The notes under the pieces were generated by a model. The model saw only the letters and a program-made list of their open reading frames with translations. It was not told the origin of the DNA and did no database searches. Both the position numbers and the translations under genes were made by a program. A stretch of DNA of 64,000 bases, taken from positions 1,700,214 to 1,764,213 of the forward strand of contig NZ_JH976537.1 in assembly GCF_000309385.1 (NCBI RefSeq). Reading direction: 5' to 3'. This DNA comes from Nodosilinea nodulosa PCC 7104. Its GTDB lineage: Bacteria; Cyanobacteriota; Cyanobacteriia; Phormidesmidales; Phormidesmidaceae. Position 1 is the stretch's first letter; the number at the start of each line of letters is the position of its first letter. Below, one piece after another: positions 1 through 8,979 of this stretch.

Positions 1-421
1 GATCGCCAATCTCCGCCTGCAACGCCTGGTTCATATCCATCAGCTGGGTGGCGTTGGGCAGCGCCAGCGCCAGCGGCAGCCGGGGCACCAGCTCCAGCGC
101 CGTGTAGAGCGACACCAGGGCCGTAAACGCCTTGACCGACCCCGACACCCAGTAGGTCGGAAACCACAGGGTCCACACCGAAAGCAGGTGAGTGGCACCG
201 CAGGCCGCAATAAAGGTGGCGAACAGCCAAAACAGCGGCTTAAACGGCACATCGGGCCGCCGCTGCACAAAATAGATCAGCGCCCCCGCAATCAGCCAGT
301 AGGACAGCGCAATTAGCGCATCTGACAGCAGGTGCAGCCACACCAGCCCCGGCTGCCAAAGGTAACAGTGTCCGTGGGGAATATACGGCCCCGACACCAG
401 AGCCTGCCAGTCCTCGATCAT
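1..421 (-). CDS. Ethylene-receptor-like sensor protein, N-terminal part (runs off the left edge)
   Basis: Reading leftwards from an ATG at 419-421, 140 codons stay open to the window edge. The protein begins with a three-helix membrane domain that resembles the ethylene-binding domain of plant ETR1 and cyanobacterial Etr1 (SynEtr1). The signature residues are visible: D34 and Y41 in helix 1, and C74-G-A-T-H78 in helix 2, the Cys-x3-His pair that holds the copper cofactor in ETR1. A linker that looks like the start of a coiled coil follows. In known cyanobacterial relatives the rest is a GAF/phytochrome-like light sensor and a histidine kinase, but none of that lies in the window. The neighbouring gene at 637 is a response regulator read divergently. 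The family call rests on recognised motifs; output domains are inferred. Confidence 0.8.
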   Translation of the reverse strand, partial: MIEDWQALVSGPYIPHGHCYLWQPGLVWLHLLSDALIALSYWLIAGALIYFVQRRPDVPFKPLFWLFATFIAACGATHLLSVWTLWFPTYWVSGSVKAFTALVSLYTALELVPRLPLALALPNATQLMDMNQALQAEIGD

Positions 422-636
422 GACACTATCCTTTCCCAGCAGAGGCAAGAGCATTGTTAATCTTCCTGGCATACCATGCCCACTCGCAACAGAGGCTCTA
501 CCCTTAGATATAGGCCTGGGGCAGTGCAGGTCAGCCTGGAGATACGTGCCAGACCCCTGAAATTGCCCCATAATCAAGTCACCTCGGGCGTTAACACGGC
601 CCGCGATTTTTTCAATGCCTCATTAGGGGGCTACCT

Positions 637-1350
637 ATGACAGATATTCGCATTGTACTGATCGAAGACCATGACCTTACCCGCCTAGGCCTCAAGGCAG
701 CCCTCCAGCGAGTGCCCGGTATGACTGTGGTTGGCGAAGCGGCCAACGGTGCTCGCGGCCTCAGTCTTTTAGAAACCGAGCACCCCGATGTAGCCATCGT
801 CGATATCGGCCTGCCGGACATTGACGGTATTGAACTCGTAGAGCGTCTGCGCCAGTCCCAGGGCAGCGTTGATACGCCCACTCGCGTCCTGATGCTCACC
901 ATGCACGACAGCGAAGAAGCGGTTATGGCCGCCTTTGCGGCCGGGGCAGACTCCTACTGCATGAAGCAGACCGAGCTAGACGACCTGATTGTGGCCGTAC
1001 GGGAGACTAACGAAGGCAACTCGTGGATTGACCCGGCTGTGGCCAGCGTAGTGCTGCGCCAGGTGCGCAAGACTCCAGCCGGGGCGCTGGCGGCCAGCAA
1101 CCGAACCGTCTCCATTGAAGCGATCGAGCCCGAATTCGAGCAAATACTGGAGTCGTATCCGCTGACCGAGCGCGAGCTAGAAATTCTCGAGCTCATTGTG
1201 GGCGGGTGCAGCAACGCGGAGATTGCTGAGCGGTCGTACATTACGGTGGGCACAGTCAAGACCCACGTCCGCAGCATCCTCAACAAGCTGGGGGTAGACG
1301 ATCGCACCAAGGCCGCCGTGCGCGCCCTGCGATCGGGTCTGGTAACGTAG
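637..1350 (+). CDS. NarL/LuxR-family response regulator
   Basis: The 237-residue protein has a receiver domain (about 4-120) and a C-terminal LuxR-type helix-turn-helix (about 172-232). Receiver landmarks are the acidic pair E10/D11, phospho-acceptor D56 (motif VDIGLPD), T88 and K110. The output helix contains the usual LTERELEIL and VKTHVRSILNKL segments. It is probably a transcription factor switched on by phosphorylation. It is divergent from the ethylene-receptor-like sensor gene across 215 bp, so the two may form a pair, but no kinase domain is visible to confirm this. The ATG at 637 follows a weak GGGGG stretch. Target genes cannot be read from the sequence. Confidence 0.9.
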   Translation: MTDIRIVLIEDHDLTRLGLKAALQRVPGMTVVGEAANGARGLSLLETEHPDVAIVDIGLPDIDGIELVERLRQSQGSVDTPTRVLMLTMHDSEEAVMAAFAAGADSYCMKQTELDDLIVAVRETNEGNSWIDPAVASVVLRQVRKTPAGALAASNRTVSIEAIEPEFEQILESYPLTERELEILELIVGGCSNAEIAERSYITVGTVKTHVRSILNKLGVDDRTKAAVRALRSGLVT

Positions 1351-1487
1351 GTGGCGCGACGGCCCTAGGGCTGTTTATCAGGATTGCTAGCTGTGGCCTC
1401 TAGAGTCATGGTTAAATAATTTCACAACCGTTCATAACTCCAAACACGCAAGGCTTACGGCCGGTTGTCAAACCCCGAAGCAACCCT

Positions 1488-1883
1488 ATGGACACCACTC
1501 CCTCTGCTCTGCTACCGACATTGGGTCAGCTCCAGCGGAAGCTGGCTCAGGACTTTCAGCGGCTATACCGCGAAAGGCTCGACCACACCCCCGGTAAAAT
1601 CACCTGTCAAATTCTGGATGAGAAACTGCTGTTTGTCATCGAGGACTCCGTGACTAAGCCCGAACAACTGCTGCTGGACGAAGGGCAGGCCGAACTGGCA
1701 GAACAGGTCAGAGGCGATCTTGCCGCCGCCCTGCGTCCACAAATTGTTGAGATGGTTGAGTCTACCCTGGAGCGTCAGGTCGTCGATGTTTTGACCGATG
1801 CCACCCTGACTACCGGGCGCACTAGCGTCGTGATCATTCTCTCTGAACCGCCCGAGGCGCGTCCTGCCGCCAAAAATACCTAG
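1488..1883 (+). CDS. DUF2294 / MpsC-like protein
   Basis: The 131-residue protein matches the small DUF2294 family (also called MpsC). It is soluble, with no signal peptide or membrane segment. Typical features are the N-terminal LGQLQRKLAQDFQRLYRERLDHTPGK-like helix, a central segment on inability to silence (VIEDSVTKPEQLLL), and a C-terminal strand containing GRTSVVIILSEPP. The family is common in cyanobacteria and Gram-positives. One member was linked to bicarbonate or membrane-potential systems, but there is no mpsAB partner here, so the role is unknown. It stands alone between a response regulator and a 250-bp non-coding stretch. Confidence 0.7.
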   Translation: MDTTPSALLPTLGQLQRKLAQDFQRLYRERLDHTPGKITCQILDEKLLFVIEDSVTKPEQLLLDEGQAELAEQVRGDLAAALRPQIVEMVESTLERQVVDVLTDATLTTGRTSVVIILSEPPEARPAAKNT

Positions 1884-2135
1884 GCCCCAGATACCTAAGC
1901 CCCAGTTGGCCCAGGGAAGTAGGTCCCATCAAATCTATCCCTAGGCGCTCAATTTTTTACATTAGCCAGAAACTTTGCGCCAGCGGCTTGCGCCAGCCAT
2001 GCAGACCGCTCAGGCTCGGCTACAGGCCCCAGACAACCCGCCCGATTGGACGAGTCGCCGCCTCAGCACGCAAGCGCGAGATGTGACGTATGGCGGGGTG
2101 CTGCCAAAAAGCTGGGGAACCCAAAAAGCACAGCC

Positions 2136-2564
2136 CTAGGCTGCCGACTGGGGCATACCGATAAAGCGGTTGATTAGATGCTCCAGAGGCTGAATTAAAA
2201 ACGGCTTGCTGATGTAGTCATCAAAACCGGCGGTAAGGATTTTTTGGCGATTTTCCTGACCAGCCAGAGCGGTCACCGCCACCACCGGAATGTCTCGAGT
2301 ACCAGCATCGGCCCGCAGCTGCTGAATCAGGCTATAGCCATCGACCTGGGGCAGATGAATGTCCGATAAAATCAGCTGAGGGTGGTGCTGCCGAGCTGCC
2401 TTTAGAGCGGCCAGACCATCGGCTACAAAGCAAGTCTCGCAGGACAGCTGCTCTAAAATGTAGGCCATTAGAGTGAGGCTATCATCGTCGTCGTCCACCA
2501 CGAGCACGACAGGAGCCTGGGGGCGAACAGCGAAAGAAACAGAAGCTGAATTTTGCACAACCAC
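2136..2564 (-). CDS. Single-domain response regulator (CheY-like)
   Basis: This is a receiver domain with no output domain, about 142 residues from the chosen start. Acidic residues D24/D25, phospho-acceptor D68 (LSDIHLP), T98 and K120 (SKPF) are all present, so it should be phosphorylatable. An upstream GTG at 2591 keeps the frame open, but AAGGAGA sits 9 bases before the GTG at 2564, so the shorter form is preferred. The protein ends shortly after the receiver, so it probably acts by protein contact, as in phosphorelays or taxis. No histidine kinase is adjacent. Confidence 0.85.
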   Translation of the reverse strand: MVVQNSASVSFAVRPQAPVVLVVDDDDDSLTLMAYILEQLSCETCFVADGLAALKAARQHHPQLILSDIHLPQVDGYSLIQQLRADAGTRDIPVVAVTALAGQENRQKILTAGFDDYISKPFLIQPLEHLINRFIGMPQSAA

Positions 2565-2591
2565 AGGGAATATTCTCCTTGATGAGGCCAC

Positions 2592-3063
2592 GAAACGAGG
2601 GGGTAAGCCGTAGCTATACCCGCTAGAAAGGCATTCCGTCCGTGGTCAAGGGAGCACGCAAAAGGACTGGCTGGAGATTCAGGTCTACAGCGAACGCTGC
2701 TGAAGGAGTCAAGCAACGTTGAGTAGAGCTAAGAAAAAGCAACTTTCTTTATTTTTGCTTAATCTTTTTGCTAGCTTAGCACAGCCATCCCTGGGATGGG
2801 CGACACAGGAGCGTATGGATCAACCTTCTTAATTTTTCGATTCCTTCTTTAATTTCTCTGGTTGAACCATTCACTCAGGCCGGGCAGGGTTTAGCAAAGG
2901 GAGACCTGAACCGGATGCTGGGCGCGCGGCCTACTGTTGCAGCCCTGCCGATTCAGGCTGCTCGGCCTGTGGTACTGGCCCGTCCGTCCGTCGGTTTGGC
3001 CAGGTTTGTTAGACTGAGGGAGTCCTACTGGCATTTCCCCTCACCCCACAAGGATTCTTTGGC
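2592..3063. other. Non-coding stretch upstream of tldD
   Basis: About 470 bp lie between the CheY-like gene and tldD. Part is AT-rich (around 2725-2860). I see no open frame with coding character, no tRNA and no clear terminator. It should carry promoters for the two divergent genes. AAGGA at 3051-3055 is the likely ribosome site of tldD. Confidence 0.5.
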
Positions 3064-4548
3064 ATGACGGTTGCACCCTTACCGACTCCTTTAATTAAAA
3101 CCAACGATCTGCTCCAGCGCGACTACTCGGCCCCCCGCGATCGCTTCGATAGCTCCTGGGAGGCCACCCTCTCAACCCTGCTGGGGCTGGGCCGCGCCGC
3201 CGGGGCAGATTTTGTCGAATTTTTTCTAGAGCGCAACAACTACATCAGCTGCCAGGCCGAAGACGACGCCATCACCAGCCTCTCCCCGCGCCTGGTGACC
3301 GGGGCTGGGGTGCGGGTGTTTGTGGGCAAAGCCGACTGCTACGTCAGCACCAACGACCTCACCTTCAACGGTCTCAAAGCCGCCCTCGATAAAGCCCTGG
3401 CGATTATGGGGCTGGCCCTGCCCGGCCCCAGCGCCAACCTGGCCGAAATTAATCTAGAGCTGCTGCGCGACTACGCCACCGCCAAGGGCAAAGACGGCTG
3501 GCTGACCCGGTGCAGCTCGATGCAGGAAATGGGTGACGTGCTGCTGTCCGCCAATGCCGCCCTGGCCAAGGAAGCTAACCACGTGCAGTCGCGCCGCGCC
3601 GTCTACTTTCGCGACTGGCAGGAGGTGCTGGTGGCCGCCAGCGATGGCACTTTTGCCCGCGACATTCGCCTCACCCAGTCGGTGGGCTACAACCTACTCT
3701 GCGCTGACGGCGAGCACCGCTCCTCGATTGGCCAGCGGGCGGGCGACACCAGCGACCCGGCCTTTCTACGCCAGTGGGACTTCCAGACGGCGGCGGCGGA
3801 TGTGGCCGAGTCGGCGGGCAAAATGCTCTACGCCGACTACGTGGAGTCGGGCAGCTACCCGGTGATTATGGCCAACAAGTTTGGCGGCGTGATCTTCCAC
3901 GAGGCCTGCGGTCACCTATTAGAGACCACCCAGATCGAGCGGGGCACCACCCCCTTTATGGACAAAAAGGGCCAGAAGATCGCCCACGAAAACCTCACCG
4001 CCTGGGATGAAGGGATTTCTCCCGACGCCTTTGGCACCATCGACATGGATGACGAGGGCATGCCCGCCCAGCGCACCCTGCTGATTGAAAATGGCGTGCT
4101 GAAGAACTTTTTGTCTGACCGGGCCGGGTCCATGCGCACGGGCCACCCCCGCACCGGCAGCGGTCGCCGCCAGGGCTTTACCTACGCCGCCGCCAGCCGC
4201 ATGCGCAACACCTACATTGCCCCCGGCGATTACTCCCTCGACGAGCTATTCGCATCGGTCGAAAAAGGCATCTACTGCAAGCAGATGGGCGGCGGCAGCG
4301 TCGGCGCTACGGGCCAGTTCAACTTTGCCGTTTCCGAAGCCTACCTGATCGAAAACGGCAAAGTGACCAAACCCCTCAAGGGCGCAACTCTGATCGGCGA
4401 AGCCACCGAAATCATGGACAAAATCTCCATGTGCTCTAACGATCTTGATCTCGCCGCTGGCTTCTGCGGCTCGATCAGCGGCAGCATCTACGTCACCGTG
4501 GGCCAGCCCCACCTGAAGGTGGACTCGATCACCGTCGGCGGCCGTTAG
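3064..4548 (+). CDS. tldD: TldD-type metalloprotease
   Basis: The 494-residue protein is a TldD family member, the catalytic partner of the TldD/TldE (PmbA) protease that degrades unfolded peptides and matures some microcins in E. coli. The zinc-binding HExxxH motif is H279-E-A-C-G-H284. The conserved C-terminal block [13 protein letters not shown] (C405) and the NFAVSEAY segment follow. Length is normal for the family. The ATG has AAGGA nine bases upstream. A second family member without HExxxH lies downstream at 5143, so both subunits are encoded close together, as is common in cyanobacteria. They are separated here by a small toxin-antitoxin unit. Confidence 0.93.
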   Translation: MTVAPLPTPLIKTNDLLQRDYSAPRDRFDSSWEATLSTLLGLGRAAGADFVEFFLERNNYISCQAEDDAITSLSPRLVTGAGVRVFVGKADCYVSTNDLTFNGLKAALDKALAIMGLALPGPSANLAEINLELLRDYATAKGKDGWLTRCSSMQEMGDVLLSANAALAKEANHVQSRRAVYFRDWQEVLVAASDGTFARDIRLTQSVGYNLLCADGEHRSSIGQRAGDTSDPAFLRQWDFQTAAADVAESAGKMLYADYVESGSYPVIMANKFGGVIFHEACGHLLETTQIERGTTPFMDKKGQKIAHENLTAWDEGISPDAFGTIDMDDEGMPAQRTLLIENGVLKNFLSDRAGSMRTGHPRTGSGRRQGFTYAAASRMRNTYIAPGDYSLDELFASVEKGIYCKQMGGGSVGATGQFNFAVSEAYLIENGKVTKPLKGATLIGEATEIMDKISMCSNDLDLAAGFCGSISGSIYVTVGQPHLKVDSITVGGR

Positions 4549-4589
4549 AAAGGTAGGTGGATGGACGAATCAGGGAGGCAAAGGCGCTG

Positions 4590-4790
4590 ATGTCAAACCT
4601 TGAGCAAATTGAAGCAGCGATTATTTCGCTGCCGTCTAATGACTTTGAGAAATTGAGAGTCTGGTTTTTTGACCTGGACTACGAACGCTGGGATCAGCAG
4701 CTAGAGCGGGATATTGCAGACGGCAAGCTAGAGGCCCTAGCTCAGGAGGCGATCGCTGAGTTTGAAGCGGGCCACCGTCGAGAACTTTAA
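4590..4790 (+). CDS. Small antitoxin-like protein
   Basis: The 66-residue acidic protein begins MSNLEQIEAAIISLPSNDFE and contains the pattern LRVWFFDLDYERWDQQLERD followed by LEALAQEAIAEFEAG. This pattern is typical of a widespread family of antitoxins that precede RelE/ParE-like toxins. AGGGAGG 11 bases upstream supports the ATG at 4590 over an upstream in-frame codon at 4557. Its stop codon overlaps the start of the next frame (TAATG), which is usual for such pairs and implies translational coupling. The downstream toxin frame is broken, so the antitoxin may be a relic. It sits inside the tldD-pmbA interval. Confidence 0.7.
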   Translation: MSNLEQIEAAIISLPSNDFEKLRVWFFDLDYERWDQQLERDIADGKLEALAQEAIAEFEAGHRREL

Positions 4791-5051
4791 TGCCCTATGC
4801 CACCCAGCGATTTTGGCAATGCTACAACGCCCTGCCCAAAAGTGTTCAGCGCACTGCTGATGAATGTTACACGTTGCTTAAAACCGATCCGTCCCATCCG
4901 TCTTTGCACTTTATAAAGATTAGGCAAAAATTATTGGTCTGTTCGAGCAGGCCTGAGCCATCGAGCTTTAGGTGTAGACGTTGAAAGCGGTATCTCTTGG
5001 TTCTGGATTGGAACTCATGCTGAATATGACAAGTTGATTGGCCGCCTATAG
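4790..5051 (+). pseudogene. RelE/ParE-like toxin, frameshifted
   Basis: The frame starts at 4790 with MPYATQRFWQCYNALPKSVQ, a typical start of a RelE-superfamily toxin. It loses homology after KIRQKLL near 4933 and stops at 4984. From about 4935 another frame continues the expected fold: WSVRAGLSHRALGVDVESG, then SWFWIGTHAEYDKLI, ending at TAG 5049-5051. A single extra T in the attattgg stretch explains the break. The gene is therefore inactivated, or the assembly has a one-base error. The antitoxin partner upstream is intact. Confidence 0.75.
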
Positions 5052-5052
5052 C

Positions 5053-5142
5053 CAACCTCCCCTCCCCATCTTCCCCATCCCCCCTATCTTCCCCATCACT
5101 CTACACCCCATCCCCCATCACCCCATTACCCCATCACTCCCT
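5053..5142. repeat. C-rich degenerate heptamer tract (CCCCATC-like)
   Basis: About 90 bp consist almost wholly of C, T and A on the plus strand, with repeated units such as CCCCATC, CCCCATT and CCCCCATC. This resembles the short tandemly repeated heptamers (STRR type) known from filamentous cyanobacteria. It fills the gap between the broken toxin and the start of the pmbA-like gene, and it keeps that gene's frame open upstream as a Pro/Ile-rich artefact. Confidence 0.7.
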
Positions 5143-6486
5143 ATGCCCTCCATTCAAGACATCGCCGCCTACGCGGAATCTAGCGCTAAGAAGCTCGGCA
5201 TTTCCAAGTACGACGTCTACGGGTCTTCCGTCGACGAGACCAGCGTGCAGGTCGACAAGGGCGACCCCAAGCAGGTCAAAGCCTCCAACCGCTCCAGCGT
5301 GATCGTGCGGGTGTGGAACCCGGACGGCAAGGTGGGGGTGACCTCCACCAGCGACGTGGACCCGCTGGGCATGGATCTGGCCCTGCAAACCGCCCAGGAG
5401 GCCAGCGCCTTTGGCGTCAGCGACCACATCCCCGACTTCAGCCCTGAGTCGGTGGCCCCCACGGCGGATGTGCAAATAGAAACGGTGCCGCCTGCGCCCG
5501 TAGGCGATCTAATTTCGACCCTAGTAGATGTGGAGAAGCAGCTGCTGGAGGCGCATCCGGCGATCGCCAGCGTGCCCTACAACGGCCTGGCCCAGCGCGA
5601 TATCGATCGCTTTTACCTCAACAGCGCCGGGGCCTTGCGCCACGAAGCTCGCTCCTACGCCTCGCTCTACCTGTACAGCAAGACCGAGCAGGAGGGCCGC
5701 AAGCCGCGATCGGCAGGGGCCATGCGGGTCGATCGCGGGCTGCCCCTGCTCGACATTGAAGGCTGCCTGAAAGAAGCCGCCGAAAAAACCATCAGCCACC
5801 TCGACTACAACAAAGTGGCCTCGGGCAAGTACCGGGTGGTGTTCTCGGGCGAGGCGTTTTTGAGCCTGCTGGGGGCGTTCTCGAATATGTACAATGCCCA
5901 GAGCATTTTGGACAACCGCAGCCTGTCCACGGTCGATTCCCTCGGCAAGGTCGTAGCATCGCCGCTGCTGTCGGTGTACGACGACGCGCTGCATCCCGAA
6001 AACGTCAGCGCCGAAACCTTTGACGGCGAGGGGACGCCCACCCGCCGGGTGCCAATCATTGAGCAGGGCGTGCTGACCCAGTTTTTACACAGCGCCGGGA
6101 CGGCCAAGCGCATGGGGGCCAGCCCCACCGGCCACGCCAGCATTGGCGCTAAGGTGTCGGTTGGCCCCAGCTTTTACGAAGTGCTGCCCGGAGCCGAGGC
6201 CAGCAGCGAATTTACGCTCGAAAATGCCGAGAACGTGATTTTCATCGACGACCTCCAGGCGCTCCACGCCGGGGTGAATTCCTTGCAGGGGTCGTTCTCG
6301 CTGCCCTTTGATGGCTGGCTGGTGAATAAGGGCGATCGCGTCAGCATCGAATCGGCCACGGTGGCGGGGGACTTCTGCGATCTGCTTAAGGCGATCGTCC
6401 ATGTAGAACCGGAGGCGGAGATTACCCCCGGCGGTCTGTGCCCGCGCATCTGGGTCGATGCTCTGTCGATCACTGGAGAAGGTTAG
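5143..6486 (+). CDS. pmbA: PmbA/TldE-type subunit of the TldD/TldE protease
   Basis: This is a 447-residue member of the TldD/PmbA family. It lacks the HExxxH motif, which is typical of the non-catalytic TldE (PmbA) partner, so it likely pairs with the TldD at 3064. The family N-terminal part (MPSIQDIAAYAESSAKKLG) starts at the ATG at 5143. The open frame reaches back to 5038, but those 35 codons come from the C-rich repeat and look unreal. Mid-protein RVVFSGEAFLSLLGAF and the C-terminal GWLVNKGDRVSIESATVAGDF-type segment fit the family. The end overlaps the convergent gene at 6470 by 17 bp. Confidence 0.9.
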   Translation: MPSIQDIAAYAESSAKKLGISKYDVYGSSVDETSVQVDKGDPKQVKASNRSSVIVRVWNPDGKVGVTSTSDVDPLGMDLALQTAQEASAFGVSDHIPDFSPESVAPTADVQIETVPPAPVGDLISTLVDVEKQLLEAHPAIASVPYNGLAQRDIDRFYLNSAGALRHEARSYASLYLYSKTEQEGRKPRSAGAMRVDRGLPLLDIEGCLKEAAEKTISHLDYNKVASGKYRVVFSGEAFLSLLGAFSNMYNAQSILDNRSLSTVDSLGKVVASPLLSVYDDALHPENVSAETFDGEGTPTRRVPIIEQGVLTQFLHSAGTAKRMGASPTGHASIGAKVSVGPSFYEVLPGAEASSEFTLENAENVIFIDDLQALHAGVNSLQGSFSLPFDGWLVNKGDRVSIESATVAGDFCDLLKAIVHVEPEAEITPGGLCPRIWVDALSITGEG

Positions 6487-7045
6487 GGGAAACCCACTGC
6501 TGCACGCCCCCCTGCACCAGGCCGATGCCCACCTGCACCAGGCTAAAGCTGGCTCCGGCCAGCAGCGCCGCTTTGACCAGGCCGACATTGAGTCCGGCCC
6601 GCACGGCGGCGATCGCGCCCAGCAGCGTCCAGCCCGCCAGCGCCAGGGTAATCGGCGGCCCCAGCAGAGGAATCACCGTCAGCAGGTTGAGCAGCTGAGG
6701 CGTGTAGGCAAACCCCACGGGCACCAGCAGTTCCCGGTAGGGGGGCACTGGCGGGGCCAGGTAGGCATTGAGTTTCCAGAGGGTGTAGGTCCAGAGGTAG
6801 TACCCGGTCACTATGCTGAGACCATTGATCAGCACACCGATGCCCAGCTGGGCCAGAGAGGGCTGGTAGAGCAGCAAAATCAGGCCGCTGCCCAGGCCGT
6901 GGGAGAGTCCGGCCAGGATGACGATACCCCGAGCAAACCGGGCGGCCCCTGAGTATTGATGGCTGTGCTCATAGAAATCTTGATTGAGGGTCAGCGCATC
7001 CACCAGCACCTGTCTCAACCACCTGATAGAATGCCGCTGACCCAT
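6470..7045 (-). CDS. YIP1-like integral membrane protein
   Basis: The 191-residue protein has about five hydrophobic segments (for example around 40-60, 65-90, 108-130 and 135-160), with conserved Pro and Gly, and resembles bacterial YIP1-domain membrane proteins of unknown function. Its N-terminus (MGQRHSIRWLRQVLVDALTL) is amphipathic, which is typical of the group. It is convergent with pmbA, overlapping it by 17 bp. Its start codon lies close to the next gene, read divergently. Function is not known. Confidence 0.6.
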   Translation of the reverse strand: MGQRHSIRWLRQVLVDALTLNQDFYEHSHQYSGAARFARGIVILAGLSHGLGSGLILLLYQPSLAQLGIGVLINGLSIVTGYYLWTYTLWKLNAYLAPPVPPYRELLVPVGFAYTPQLLNLLTVIPLLGPPITLALAGWTLLGAIAAVRAGLNVGLVKAALLAGASFSLVQVGIGLVQGGVQQWVSPNLLQ

Positions 7046-7095
7046 AGATGCGTCCGTTCTTCTCTGGCTCAGTTTACTCCCTGGGGCCGCTGCCG

Positions 7096-8088
7096 ATGAA
7101 ATCTCTGCTGCAAACGCTGATTGCGCGATCGCTCGGCGATACCGGCAAGCTGCTGACCGCCCTGGGGCTGTTCTTTTTGGCCTGGGGCACCATCGCTCCG
7201 ATTAGCACCCTGTCGTGGTGGCTGCGCGGCGGCGATCGGCTGGCGCAGCAGCGCCCCGAACTGCCCGCCAAGGATGTCGCGGCAGGCGCAGGCCCGCCGT
7301 GCTATCTGGTATTTTTGGCCGGGGTGGGCAACGTGGCCGACGTAGATTTGGCCCCAGGGGAAGACGCCTTTTTGACCGCCATGGCGGCGGCAGAGCCGGA
7401 CTGCGTGGTGGTGCGCAAGGTGTTCCCCTACTCGGCGGTGAACGACAATGTCGGCGGCCAGCCCGTTTTTCGCTGGCTGTGGCAGCTCAGCGATCGCCTG
7501 GACGGAGAGGGCGATCCTGCCCACACGGTGCTCAAAATTCGCAACCTGTGGCGCATGGCCCTCTCCGCCGACAGCCGCTACGGGCAGATCTACAACCGGG
7601 GGGCGGCGGCCACCATCCTGGAGCGGATGGCGGCCACCCAAGCCATTCCCCTGGAGGCTGACAAGCCGTTTCAGCTGGTGCTGGTGGGCACCAGCGGCGG
7701 AGTGCAGGTGGCCATGGGGGCAGCCCCCTACCTGCAAGAATGGCTGCCGGTGGAGATCACGGTACTCTCCTTTGGCGGTGTCTTCGACGGCCAGGACGGC
7801 TTTGGGGCCGTGCAGCAGGTTTACCACTTTTACGGTCAGAACGACTGGATCGACAACCTGGGCCTGGTGCTGTTTCCCTCCCGTTGGGGATGGACCTGGG
7901 GATCGCCCTACAACCGGGCGCGGCGGGCGGGAAAATACGAGGCGATCGCGACCGGACCGCACAGCCATGACGGCGATCGCGGCTACTTTGGCCTAGATCC
8001 CCTGGGCGGCGACCCCCGCCAAGCCACCACCTACCTGGATCTGACGCTGCAACAGGTGCAGGCGCTCCCCCTGTGGAACCAGCTCTAA
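7096..8088 (+). CDS. Conserved cyanobacterial protein, membrane-anchored, alpha/beta-hydrolase-like
   Basis: From the ATG at 7096 the protein has 330 residues. A single N-terminal hydrophobic stretch (LLTALGLFFLAWGTIAPIST) probably anchors it. The rest contains a GTSGG motif (in LVLVGTSGGVQVAMGAAPYL) preceded by beta-strand-like residues, which looks like a nucleophile elbow, and VLSFGGVFDG and HFYGQNDWIDNLG segments that may carry the acid and base. This suggests an alpha/beta-hydrolase fold by inference only. An earlier ATG at 7048 would put the start 2 bp from the divergent gene and leave no promoter, so the shorter form is preferred. Confidence 0.6.
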   Translation: MKSLLQTLIARSLGDTGKLLTALGLFFLAWGTIAPISTLSWWLRGGDRLAQQRPELPAKDVAAGAGPPCYLVFLAGVGNVADVDLAPGEDAFLTAMAAAEPDCVVVRKVFPYSAVNDNVGGQPVFRWLWQLSDRLDGEGDPAHTVLKIRNLWRMALSADSRYGQIYNRGAAATILERMAATQAIPLEADKPFQLVLVGTSGGVQVAMGAAPYLQEWLPVEITVLSFGGVFDGQDGFGAVQQVYHFYGQNDWIDNLGLVLFPSRWGWTWGSPYNRARRAGKYEAIATGPHSHDGDRGYFGLDPLGGDPRQATTYLDLTLQQVQALPLWNQL

Positions 8089-8163
8089 CGCTCGGCCTCC
8101 CGGCTGCAATTCTCTGGCCTAACCCTTAAGCTGATCACGTGCGATCGCGTTGAGATAAACCCC

Positions 8164-8934
8164 ATGCGTCAACCCCAGCCAGCGCCCGTTGCCCTGATCA
8201 CCGGAGGAGCCCAGGGGATCGGCCTGGGCATTGCCCAGCACCTGCTGGGCCGCAGCTGGCGGGTGATCGTCGCCGACCGCAATGCCGCCGCTGGTCAGGC
8301 GGCTCAGGCGACCCTGGCGGCGCCGCCCGAGTCTTTCCGGTTCGTCCCCTGCGATGTGGCCCAGGAGATCGACGTGGAGCGCTGCGTTCAGGCGGCTATT
8401 GACCAGTTTGGTCAGCTCAACGGCCTGGTGAACAACGCGGGCATTGCCAACCCCTACAGCGGCCCGATCGAAGCCCTCCGCCTGGAGGACTGGAACCGCT
8501 GGCTGGGCACGAACCTGACCGGCTGCTTTTTGATGGCGAAGCATGCGGTGCCCCATCTGCGGCAGAGCGGGGGGGCGATCGTCAATATTGCCTCCACCCG
8601 CGCGCTCCAGTCTGAGCCCCACGCCGAAGCTTACGCTGCGTCCAAAGGTGGAATTGTCGCCCTCAGCCATGCCCTGGCGATTAGCCTTGGCCCAGCGGTG
8701 CGGGTCAACTGCATCAGCCCCGGCTGGATTGACGTCAGCCAGTGGCAGCATCCGCCCCAAGCCGCCCAGCTCAGCGCCGCAGACCATGCCCAGCACCCCG
8801 CCGGGCGCGTCGGGCAGCCCCAGGATGTGGCGGAGATGACCCACTTTTTGCTCTCCAGCGCCGCCGGCTTCATCACCGGGCAAAATCTGATCATCGATGG
8901 CGGCATGACCCGAAAGATGATCTACGCAGAGTAA
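8164..8934 (+). CDS. Short-chain dehydrogenase/reductase
   Basis: This 256-residue classical SDR oxidoreductase has the cofactor motif TGGAQGIG at 13-20, the NNAG motif in the middle, and catalytic S144, Y157 and K161 (Y-A-A-S-K). The C-terminal FITGQNLIIDGGMTRKM segment is typical of the family. It should oxidise or reduce an alcohol/carbonyl using NAD(P)H; the substrate is unknown. A P450 gene starts 45 bp downstream on the same strand, so the two are probably co-transcribed and may act on the same small molecule. Confidence 0.9.
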   Translation: MRQPQPAPVALITGGAQGIGLGIAQHLLGRSWRVIVADRNAAAGQAAQATLAAPPESFRFVPCDVAQEIDVERCVQAAIDQFGQLNGLVNNAGIANPYSGPIEALRLEDWNRWLGTNLTGCFLMAKHAVPHLRQSGGAIVNIASTRALQSEPHAEAYAASKGGIVALSHALAISLGPAVRVNCISPGWIDVSQWQHPPQAAQLSAADHAQHPAGRVGQPQDVAEMTHFLLSSAAGFITGQNLIIDGGMTRKMIYAE

Positions 8935-8979
8935 GATGCGAGCACCGTCACCCTGCCCGCCCCGCCAAGGAGGCATCCC

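Noticed and set aside
5038-5142. N-terminal extension of the pmbA-like protein
   Set aside because: The Pro/Ile/His-rich codons come from a CCCCATC repeat and are absent from the family.
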